Shown one piece after another: positions 1-8,800 of a stretch of 64,000 nt of DNA. The DNA comes from CAWVWF01 sp963933885 (GTDB lineage Bacteria; Bacteroidota; Bacteroidia; Flavobacteriales_C; GCA-002722245): assembly GCA_963933885.1 (NCBI GenBank), contig CAWVWF010000001.1, positions 14,727 through 78,726 on the forward strand. Direction: 5' to 3'. The notes beneath the pieces were generated by a model. It had not been told where the DNA came from. It searched no databases and saw only the letters and a program-made list of their open reading frames with translations. Each line of letters begins with the position of its first letter. The stretch's first letter is position 1. The position numbers and the translations under genes are program-made.

Positions 1-1761
1 ATCTATTGATTTAGAAAGAGAAGATTCTTTCGATGCAAACATAATTGATGGATTTGTCTCAGAAATCGTTAATTGATCACATTTCCCTGATCCACTTGGT
101 GTACCTAAAGCCGTACCTGATCCAGTAGTAAAGGAATACCTAGACACACTAGTATAACCTACATAAAAGATATCTGCACTGGTTGGATGTTGTACAATTG
201 GTGTAACCCAATTTCCTGCATCACTACTTAATCCATTTTGTGATTGACCACCATTAGTTGTCTTATATAAATTACCATTTTGAGATGTTCCTATTTGATT
301 ATCTGGATTATCCCAACTTACAAATGCGTCCATTCCATCTGCTCCTAACCATTCTCTCCAAATATAATTACTACCATATGTTGATGCTGTACCGTTATCT
401 TGTGCTCCTCCAACAACAACATTTGGATTGTTTTTCCCAACTCCAATTTTATAAAACTGACGAACATTTAAGCCGTTACTTAAGTTTTTAAAAGTAGCTT
501 CACTGTTCTCACTAACTGAGATTCCTCCATCAGTTCCAGTATATAAATTACTTCCTATCCATTCCAAAGTATGGATATCTGCATGAATATATTTTGCCCC
601 AGCTGAAGAATACAGCCAAGGAACATAAAGAGAGAAATTAGTACCACCATTCGTTGAACGATATAATTCCATTCCTCCTAAATAAATTTTTGTAGGGTCT
701 TGAGCTGAAACTGCTAAATCAATTCCATACCAAGCATAAGCCTCAAGATAATCAGTTGAACTTTGATTTATGATTGTAAATGATTGTCCGTTGTTTGTTG
801 ATTTAGACAAAGTACCGAATTCATATCCATCTGCCTGCATATACCAAACACTATTTGGTTCTGCCGGACAAATTGCGATTCTTCCATAACCTGTATTAGC
901 TCCTGCAGCAATTTGAGACCATGTTTGTCCTCCATTTGTTGATCTGTAAAAGTTATACCTTCCTGCAGCATAAACATAACTTTGATCAGTTGGATGATAC
1001 TCTAAATCAAGGAAATTTCCTGATTCCATTGAATTCCATGTATCCCCATTATCGGTAGATTTAAAAATCCCATAAGCTCCACAAGCTAATAATACATTTG
1101 GATCACTAGCGTCCGCTTTAATTTTTGTTGTACTTGATGAAAATACTTTTGTCCATGAACTACCTGCATCTGTAGATTTAAAAATTCCTTGATCGGTTCC
1201 TATAAAATAAGTATCGGCATCGTTAGGAGAAATTAAACAACCTAACATGTTTAAAGTTGAAAGTTTATCTGTAAGTGGTGTCCAATTCGCTCCTTGATCT
1301 AATGTAGACCATACTCCTCCAGAAGGAGCTCCTGCTAAAATATGATTGGCATTTGAAGGATTAACACTAATACATTCTACCCTTCCTACTCCTGGATTCC
1401 AACTTGAAGTTGGGTTTCTAGTTGTTGGTCCAAGTTCAGTCCATAAAGACTGTCCTCTTTGCGTTAAGCTAGATCCAGATCTATTCGTACTTTTCTTAAA
1501 TTTATCGATTTCGTTGAAAGCATTTTTCCTCCAATTAATCTTTCCATTTACATCAGCATCTCGCTTAGCAAAGTATAGCCATCGCTGAAATTGCTTGTAC
1601 CCAGATCCTTTTCCTTGGTAACGGTTCTCAAAATAATCGTTTGCTTCTGTGCTAATTTGCTCTATAGTATACATTTCACTTTCAATCATCTCCCAATGTT
1701 TTTGAGCGAATGATGAAAATGACAATACTAGGGCGGTAGCAATTGTTAACGTAATTTTCAT
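1..1761 (-). CDS. Secreted VPS10/BNR-type beta-propeller protein (3' end outside window)
   Basis: Reading leftward from ATG at 1761-1759 the frame stays open for 587 codons to the window edge, so the C-terminus is missing. A signal peptide (MKITLTIATALVLSFSSFAQ) is followed by repeated blocks of the kind G(I/L)xKSTDxGxxW, for example IFKSTDAGSSWTKV, IFKSTDNGDTWNSM, FYRSTNGGQTWSQI, LYRSTNGGTNF and LYKTTNGGQS. These are BNR/Asp-box-like motifs of sortilin (VPS10) and sialidase-like propellers. Family knowledge: such flavobacterial proteins are exported and usually end in a T9SS sorting domain, which would lie beyond the left edge. Substrate is not predictable; the propeller may bind glycans or be a protease-associated scaffold. 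Confidence 0.85.
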   Translation of the reverse strand, partial: MKITLTIATALVLSFSSFAQKHWEMIESEMYTIEQISTEANDYFENRYQGKGSGYKQFQRWLYFAKRDADVNGKINWRKNAFNEIDKFKKSTNRSGSSLTQRGQSLWTELGPTTRNPTSSWNPGVGRVECISVNPSNANHILAGAPSGGVWSTLDQGANWTPLTDKLSTLNMLGCLISPNDADTYFIGTDQGIFKSTDAGSSWTKVFSSSTTKIKADASDPNVLLACGAYGIFKSTDNGDTWNSMESGNFLDLEYHPTDQSYVYAAGRYNFYRSTNGGQTWSQIAAGANTGYGRIAICPAEPNSVWYMQADGYEFGTLSKSTNNGQSFTIINQSSTDYLEAYAWYGIDLAVSAQDPTKIYLGGMELYRSTNGGTNFSLYVPWLYSSAGAKYIHADIHTLEWIGSNLYTGTDGGISVSENSEATFKNLSNGLNVRQFYKIGVGKNNPNVVVGGAQDNGTASTYGSNYIWREWLGADGMDAFVSWDNPDNQIGTSQNGNLYKTTNGGQSQNGLSSDAGNWVTPIVQHPTSADIFYVGYTSVSRYSFTTGSGTALGTPSGSGKCDQLTISETNPSIMFASKESSLSKSID

Positions 1762-1941
1762 AATGATTAGATTCTAAATAATAAGGGACTGCAATATAGT
1801 TAAAAAGTAGATATTTATGTTTTAAACTAAATCAAAATCTTTCATTTCAAAAACACTACTAAATTGATATAAGCTAGATATATCAAGGTATTAAAAAAAT
1901 ATTTATTACTTGTTAACGGAGATTTTTTATCAGTTTTAGAA

Positions 1942-2382
1942 CTAATTATTTTGTAAATAACCAATTACTAATGCTACACAACCTCTACCAGTTACATCAT
2001 TATATCCTTCATCTCCAATTGGGAATCTTACTTCAATTGTGAAATTTTGTGTAGCTGTGTTTTCGAAATCCCAAACTTGAGCCATCGCATGATCAGCGTT
2101 ATCGTATACTAAAACTTTTTTACGATCATAAATTTTTATAGCTAAATCACCAATACCTTTACCTCCTTTAGAAAGTATTCTATATTTTTTCCCTCCTGAA
2201 AACACGATATTTAATTCAGCGCTTTCGCCTTCAGATAAAACTACGCTGCTTAACTGTCCATTAAATCGGAATGGTGTTAAATCTTTTACAGCACGTTTTG
2301 CCATCCGTTTACATTGTGCATTGCTATCAAACGGGATTGACATTGCGAAAATAATTAGGCAAAACGATAGTAGGTTCTTCAT
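1942..2382 (-). CDS. Small secreted protein of unknown function
   Basis: 146 aa with a clear signal peptide (first about 22 residues, ending SNAQ) and a mature part with a basic Cys-containing start (CKRMAKRAVKDL), then mostly beta-strand-like sequence. No domain is recognised. It starts 3 nt after the stop of the upstream lipoprotein gene, so the two are almost certainly co-transcribed and the products may work together in the periplasm or on the outer membrane. No T9SS tail is visible. Function is not assigned. Confidence 0.75.
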   Translation of the reverse strand: MKNLLSFCLIIFAMSIPFDSNAQCKRMAKRAVKDLTPFRFNGQLSSVVLSEGESAELNIVFSGGKKYRILSKGGKGIGDLAIKIYDRKKVLVYDNADHAMAQVWDFENTATQNFTIEVRFPIGDEGYNDVTGRGCVALVIGYLQNN

Positions 2383-2385
2383 TGG

Positions 2386-3288
2386 TTAGTCTGTTATTTC
2401 GTTTCTAATTGTTGAGATTTTTAACTTGATAGCTTCAAAAGCTTCTTTTGTAATCACCACTTCCAACTTCCCTCCTAATGTTGTTATTTTATTAACCGTA
2501 TCCGTTTTAACTTTTGTTTCATCATCATAATTTAATGCAACATTATTAAACAATACTTCAAGCTCTTCTAATTTTTTAATTCGTTCATCAAAGTCAGTTC
2601 CTTCAACAGCCTTTAACATGTTAATCAAATTTGTTAGTGCTGGTTTCTGTTCTGCGATTTTTTTCCAAATTGGCATCTCTTTACCTTCATCTAACTTTAA
2701 ATTAACTGCGATATAAAGTCCTTCAATCCAAGCACCAGTTAGAATTGCTTTAGAAACAATTGGTCGGTCATTTTCCTGTAAGTACAAATCTGTTTCCATA
2801 TAGGTAGCAGCAATAATATCCATTAAGGAATCTTTATTACTCATGTTCCCTTCTAATTTCATTCTGATTTCTTCAGTGAAGACACCTTCGATATTTAATT
2901 CACTTGATAAAGCTTGAGCAGATCCCATAAACTTCATAGCATCTAAAGGATAATCAAACATGGATGTGAAACTTAAATCCGCGAAATAAACTCCTAAGTT
3001 TAAGGAACGTGTCATGTCAGTTACGTAGTCGTCAATCCCATCAGGATCATTCAAAATTTCTACGTCATAAATCGCATTCGTTTGAAAAAGAAGATCGGCC
3101 ATTTCAACTGGAGATGGCAAAGTATAAACAACTTTTGCAGCTGTTTTTAATTCCTTAATCTGTTTAACAGTATAGGTGATATCTTCTTCTTCGAAAATAT
3201 CATCATCTTGATTTTGTGGGGTTGGTACTTTGTCGTCTCCACATGACATTAATGCTAAACCAGCAACGAAATATAAAACTTTACGCAT
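2386..3288 (-). CDS. Lipoprotein of unknown function
   Basis: 300 aa. The N-terminus MRKVLYFVAGLALMSCGDD carries a lipobox (LMSC, lipidated Cys16) followed by an acidic linker, typical of a Bacteroidota lipoprotein; the DD after the Cys is compatible with surface export. The mature domain is predicted largely helical (long stretches such as LTNLINMLKAVEGTDFDERIKKLEELE). No family is recognised. It is the first gene of a pair with the small secreted protein at 1942-2382 and lies 54 nt downstream of the polysaccharide deacetylase gene on the same strand. Confidence 0.75.
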   Translation of the reverse strand: MRKVLYFVAGLALMSCGDDKVPTPQNQDDDIFEEEDITYTVKQIKELKTAAKVVYTLPSPVEMADLLFQTNAIYDVEILNDPDGIDDYVTDMTRSLNLGVYFADLSFTSMFDYPLDAMKFMGSAQALSSELNIEGVFTEEIRMKLEGNMSNKDSLMDIIAATYMETDLYLQENDRPIVSKAILTGAWIEGLYIAVNLKLDEGKEMPIWKKIAEQKPALTNLINMLKAVEGTDFDERIKKLEELEVLFNNVALNYDDETKVKTDTVNKITTLGGKLEVVITKEAFEAIKLKISTIRNEITD

Positions 3289-3342
3289 GACTTCTTTATT
3301 TGTAAGATTAGCTTACCGTGTATTATTATTAATGTTTCGTTT

Positions 3343-4380
3343 TTAAGGTTTTAATTGGACTTTAATTTTTGTACTGTATGGAAGGCTATTAATTAACAGT
3401 ACATTTTGTTTTTCGTCATATACATATTCCAAAATAACGTCTTGTTTTCCAACCAGAACAACGCTCTTTATTTCATCCTTTTTTATTCCAGAAACCACGA
3501 TTGTAATTGGCTCGAAAAACTTAGATTCATCCAAAGTACATTTCAAATCAATCGCAATTGAATTGCTATCCTTCTCAAAAGACATTAAAGTGTTTGCTTT
3601 TTCTTTATGATATTGAATTGCTTTCTCGAAAGTAGTTATCCAAACATCAGCTCTTAATGATATAATACTTTTAAGATGTGCCTCCAGCATCGTTTCATGG
3701 ATTGGTCCAAACCACTTATCTGCAACAGAATCATTGAATATACTATGGTACATAAAAGTTACCATCCCACCTTGTTTCACAGCTTGAACAGCCATCCTTT
3801 TAATAGTTGAAGGTGTGTGGATATCCCTAGCCATGAATGTTTGAAGTTGAAAATAATCTGTTTTACCATAGGTTAAACTATAAGGCCAAGCCCTTCCATA
3901 TCTTAAACCTGCTAATCTTGCAGCGATGTGATCTTTCTTTACAATTTTTAAAACTTCTGAATTGAAAGCACCATAAGGAAATGCAAATGTATTGGCTACT
4001 TTTGGGGCTATATTTTTTCTTAGAATTTCTTGAGCTTCGGTTACTTCTTTATATAATTTAACGGAATCAATTTCTGCTAAATTTGGATGTGTTTCTGTAT
4101 GATTTCCAATTTCACAACCATGCTCAAATGCTAGCTTCATTTTAGCCCAGCTTCCTCCTAAATCTTTATTTTTAGTAGTAACGTAAAACGTTGCTGGAAC
4201 TTTGTACTTGATAAACATGGGTACGACAATCTCACCATGTCCTGGTGACCAATCATCGAATGTAAAAACGATAGCCGCTTTCTTTGCATTCTTCCAATTT
4301 GATAATTCCACATTGATTGAATCTTGTGAAATTCCGATCGTTGAAATCAACCCTAATAATATTGTAAATAGCTTTCTCAT
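3343..4380 (-). CDS. Secreted polysaccharide deacetylase (NodB/CE4 family)
   Basis: 345 aa with signal peptide (about 1-19, ending SQD). Residues 35-230 hold the NodB homology motifs: TFDDW (catalytic/metal Asp42-Asp43), HTETH (metal-binding His94 and His98) and FAFPYG. This is known to be a metal-dependent de-N-acetylase fold acting on chitin-, peptidoglycan- or biofilm-type sugars. The last 80 residues form a separate small beta domain without a recognised family. A perfect -7 element (4401-4408) sits just upstream. The exact substrate cannot be told from sequence. Confidence 0.88.
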   Translation of the reverse strand: MRKLFTILLGLISTIGISQDSINVELSNWKNAKKAAIVFTFDDWSPGHGEIVVPMFIKYKVPATFYVTTKNKDLGGSWAKMKLAFEHGCEIGNHTETHPNLAEIDSVKLYKEVTEAQEILRKNIAPKVANTFAFPYGAFNSEVLKIVKKDHIAARLAGLRYGRAWPYSLTYGKTDYFQLQTFMARDIHTPSTIKRMAVQAVKQGGMVTFMYHSIFNDSVADKWFGPIHETMLEAHLKSIISLRADVWITTFEKAIQYHKEKANTLMSFEKDSNSIAIDLKCTLDESKFFEPITIVVSGIKKDEIKSVVLVGKQDVILEYVYDEKQNVLLINSLPYSTKIKVQLKP

Positions 4381-4400
4381 TTGATTTTTTAATGATCTTG

Positions 4401-4441
4401 CAAAAATAATACTTCTTTATAAAGTTTAAATATTATTTTTG
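4401..4441. promoter_or_regulatory. Divergent core promoters for deacetylase and argH
   Basis: The 82-bp gap holds two perfect Bacteroidota -7 elements facing away from each other: CAAAAATA at 4401-4408 (minus strand TATTTTTG, for the deacetylase) and TATTTTTG at 4434-4441 (plus strand, for argH). No good -33 TTTG is visible for either. Both would give short leaders of about 15-20 nt. Confidence 0.55.
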
Positions 4442-4462
4442 TCTTTAAATAAAACAACTCTT

Positions 4463-5794
4463 ATGAAACTTTGGGACAAGGGATTTAACGTAAATAAAGC
4501 AATTGAAGACTTTACTGTTGGAAATGATACTGAGTTAGATATGTATTTAGCACCTTATGATGTGCTAGGAAACATTGCCCACGTTACGATGTTAACTGAG
4601 GTTGGTTTATTAGAAGAAGATGAACTTCCTGCCTTAAAAAAGGAACTGTCTGCTATTTACAAGACTACTCAAGATGGTAGTTTTAAAATTGAAGCTGGGA
4701 TGGAAGATGTACATTCTCAGGTTGAAAGCTTACTAACTGAAAAGTTAGGTGATGTTGGAAAGAAGGTGCACAGTGCAAGATCAAGAAATGACCAAGTTTT
4801 GGTTGATTTGAAATTATATGGTAGAAATGAGTTGTTAGAAATTTCTGACTTAACAAATAAGTTATTTGAAGCTTTTCAAACTCAGAGTGAAACTCACAAA
4901 AATGTTTTACTTCCTGGATACACACATTTACAGGTAGCAATGCCTTCTTCTTTTGGATTATGGTTTGGTGCTTTTGCTGAATCTTTAGCAGATGATATGG
5001 ATTTGTTAGCAACTGCTTTCAGGTTTACAAATCAAAACCCTTTAGGTTCTGCTGCTGGTTACGGATCGTCTTTCCCAATTAACAGAACAAGAACTACAGA
5101 ATTACTTGGTTTCGAGGATATGCATTACAATGTTGTATATGCTCAAATGACACGTGGGAAAACGGAGCGTACTGTTGCTTATGCAATTAGTGCTTTGGCT
5201 ACTACATTGATGAAGTTCTCTGCTGATTCATGTATGTTTATGAGTCAGAACTTTGGATTCATTAAAGTACCTCAAGAGTTCACTACTGGATCTAGTATAA
5301 TGCCTCACAAGAAGAATCCTGATGTATTTGAATTGATGCGTGGGAAGTGTAACAAGCTTCAGGCAATCCCTGGAGAATTGGCTGCAATCATGGGGAACTT
5401 AACATCTGGATACTTCAGAGATCTTCAATTATTAAAAGAGAAATACATTTACGCTTTTAAAGAAATTAAGGCCTGTTTGGAAATCGCTTTGTTAATGGTT
5501 CCGAATATTGAGGTGAATAAAAACATAATAGACAATGATCTTTACGATTACTTATTTAGTGTTGAGGAGGTAAACAGAAGAGTACTCGAAGGTGTTCCTT
5601 TTAGAGAATCTTACAAGCAAGTTGGATTAGAAATCGAAGCTGGTAATTTTAAGCCTAATAAGAATGTTAAACATACGCATGAAGGATCTTTAGGAAACTT
5701 ATGTACGGAGAATATCAAAGCTAAGATGGATGTTAATTTCGCTAAAATAGACCGTAAGGTTATTGATGAAGCGGTTAAGAACCTACTTGCTTAA
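4463..5794 (+). CDS. argH: Argininosuccinate lyase
   Basis: 443 aa from ATG 4463. Catalyses argininosuccinate to arginine plus fumarate, the last step of arginine synthesis, in the cytoplasm as a tetramer. The fumarase/aspartase superfamily signature GSSIMPHKKNPD is present, as are HSARSRNDQ and the TxLQ(V)AMP-type region (GYTHLQVAMP). The frame is open to a TTG at 4439, but that TTG is part of a perfect -7 promoter (TATTTTTG, 4434-4441), and homologues begin MKLWDKGF, so ATG 4463 is the start. Unusually it is about 16 kb away from argG/argC/argD and on the opposite strand. Confidence 0.96.
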   Translation: MKLWDKGFNVNKAIEDFTVGNDTELDMYLAPYDVLGNIAHVTMLTEVGLLEEDELPALKKELSAIYKTTQDGSFKIEAGMEDVHSQVESLLTEKLGDVGKKVHSARSRNDQVLVDLKLYGRNELLEISDLTNKLFEAFQTQSETHKNVLLPGYTHLQVAMPSSFGLWFGAFAESLADDMDLLATAFRFTNQNPLGSAAGYGSSFPINRTRTTELLGFEDMHYNVVYAQMTRGKTERTVAYAISALATTLMKFSADSCMFMSQNFGFIKVPQEFTTGSSIMPHKKNPDVFELMRGKCNKLQAIPGELAAIMGNLTSGYFRDLQLLKEKYIYAFKEIKACLEIALLMVPNIEVNKNIIDNDLYDYLFSVEEVNRRVLEGVPFRESYKQVGLEIEAGNFKPNKNVKHTHEGSLGNLCTENIKAKMDVNFAKIDRKVIDEAVKNLLA

Positions 5795-5830
5795 ATAACC
5801 TTACAATCTTAAATTTTAGGGAGGTTAAAA

Positions 5831-8800
5831 CTACCTCAATACATTAACGTGACCCACCTTTTGTTTTCGTCTTGGTTTTCCATCTGGATGATTCATTGAG
5901 TAGTATATTTTATATACATATGTATCTATCTGAACTTCTCTTCCCATGTACGTTCCATCCCAATCTACAAACATAGATTCAGACTCATAGATTTGTTGTC
6001 CCCATCTGTTAAAAATATACATGTGATAATCCGTTATGTTATGTCCTTTAGCATTAAACGAATCGTTAATTCCATCACCATTCGGGCTGAAAGTATTTGG
6101 TATATATAACGCGCTTGGACAAAATTCATTAAATGTAATACGATCAGTAATAAAACAATTTCCAACACTAATTTGAACTACATAAGTTCCTGCTGATTGA
6201 ATCGTAATATCAGATGTTGAATCAGTTGTTCCCCACAAATAATCATAACTCTGATCTGTACCAGCACTAATATTAAAACCTCTATCTGTAAGCTCTTCAA
6301 AACAGAAGTACTTATTATCTAACGAATGATCTATACCACTTGTAGGCAATGGAACTACATTAACATTAATGGTATCTGTTGAAGAACATAGCTCGTTGCT
6401 TACACTTATAATATGCGTATTTGTTTGGTTTACATCAAATACTGTTTCAGTTTGACTATCATTCCATGTATAATTTAAGCCTGAAATTCCAGCATCGATA
6501 GTTCCTGTTTCACCCTCACAAAGATTGATATCTGGTCCTAAATCCACAACTGGAATTGGAACAAAAATTACGTTAACAGTATCTTTTCCGACACAACCTT
6601 CTGGTGTTTCAACATTGAGAATATAATCGTTAGATCCAGTCGCAGTTATTTGTGAAACCGTATCTGTAGTTGACCATAAGTACGATAGGTTTTGATCTCC
6701 CCCTATATCACTTACATTAACTAATGTTCCATCACAAACTTTGATATCGGGACCCAAATCAGGATTAGGATTATCGTTTAAAATCACCTCAACAAAAGTT
6801 GAGTTTTTACAACCTGTAGCAACATTTGTTACTTCCTGATCGAAGATACCTCCAGTAAATACTGTTATTTGAGCAGTTTGCTCAGCGGTACTCCAAACAT
6901 AATCGAATTGGTTTCCTTTATCATTTCCTATGACAACAGAATCTCCATTACAAATCGCAGCCTTTGAAGGAGTTACTATTGGTAAAGGATGAACTTCTAC
7001 TTCTACAATAGCATCTCCTTCACAACCTTTTCCATCGTCAACATGAACAATATACAATCCACTTGTATCAACGTTAATTACATCTGTTGTTTCATTTGTA
7101 GACCATGTGAAATTGTAATTATCCACACTTTTATAATTTGGAATTAAATCTACATTCTCACCAATACACAAATCTATTTTCGGTGCGTTGGCAATTGTAA
7201 CACTCAAGTTTTGTTCAATCGTAATTTCTGCAGAATCTCTTCCTACACATCCATAAGCATCTGTAATATCCACCCAAGTCCATTCTTTATATGCAGCAAT
7301 ATATGTACTGTACTTACTCCTATCATGCCATTCATAAGTATATGGCCCATTTCCATTGTCGAATCCTGAAGCATCTAGCGTTGCCTTCATCCCTGGACAC
7401 ATTGCAACATCGAATATCACATCAGGTTTTGGAAGTGGAATTACAATTAATTCAACTGTATCTTGAGCAACACAACCATTTGAATCAGTTACTTCAACAT
7501 CATAAATCCCAGGTCTTGTTGTATTATATGAATCCTTATCTGAATAATTAAACCATTCATATTTCGCATAAGTTCCTGGTGTAAAAGCTACGCTAGAAGC
7601 ATTCTCACAAATTGTTATATCCAGGCCTAAATCCGGAGTTGGTAGAGGGTTTACAACAAGTACAACAGTATCGCTTCCGGGACACCCCTGAGCATCGATA
7701 AAATCAACTGTGTATTCTCCTGCTTGATTTGTTTGAAAACTACTGATGGTATCTCCAGTATTCCAAATGTATGTTTCGAAACCTAATCCAGCATCAAAAA
7801 TAACTTCTGAATCACCTGCACATATTACTTGATCCTGCATGTTAACTAAAGGCATCTGATTTACTTTTAAGTACATTGTATCGTATCCTAAACAACCATT
7901 TGAATCTGTTAAAATCAGACTATAGTCGCCTTCATCATGGATTTGTATAGATGAAGTAGTAGAATCGTTACTCCATAAATAAGTTGCTTTTGTAAATCCG
8001 GTAGTCAATTGAACTGCTGGGTCCATTGAACAAATTTCTTCATCTGGTCCTATACTTACAATTGGATTAGGATTTACCACAAGTTCCACTGTTGTATCAT
8101 TTACACAACCATTAGAATCGGTTACTTCAATATGGTAAGAATTACCTGCGTTTGTAGATAAAAGCTGATCTACACTTAAACCATTTTGCCAGTTGTAAGA
8201 AAGGTAAACACCAGCATCCAAAGTTACAGGACTATCGCCATCGCAAATTGTATCGTTTGGAACGTAAGGGATAGGTAGTAAATTTACAATCAACTCAAAC
8301 GATGTATCGGCTTTACAACCATTACTATCCGTTACTTCGACTGTATAAACACCACCATCCTTACTGCTGAAAACCGAATCATTATTATTACCATTCCAAT
8401 CGTAAATATCATAATCTCCAACACTAAATTCTACTATTGAATCGCCTTCACAAATCGTATCGTTAGCAACATATGGAATTGGCAATACATTTACTATTAG
8501 TTCGAAACTTGTATCTGATATACATCCATTATCATCCATTACTTCAACGGTATAGACTCCAGAAGCATCTAATTGGATAGTTTGCGTTGTATCATTCGTG
8601 CTCCATAAGAAAGAAGTATAACTCCCAGCGTCGAAAACCACAGGTCCTCCTCCTTCACATATTGTATCATTTGATATAAAAGGAATCGGCTTTGGATTAA
8701 CTACTAACTCAAAACTCGTATCCGATACACAACCGTTACTATCTGTTACTTCGATTGTATAGCGTCCTGCTGAATCAAGGTTAATAGTTTGTGTTGAATC

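Noticed and set aside
5823..5840. Hairpin between argH and the giant gene as a terminator
   Set aside because: Only a 5-bp GAGGT/ACCTC stem with no U-run; too weak to claim.
7291..7551. Open frames on the plus strand inside the giant repeat gene
   Set aside because: They are low-complexity His/Gln-rich shadows of the repeat codons, without start context or family match.
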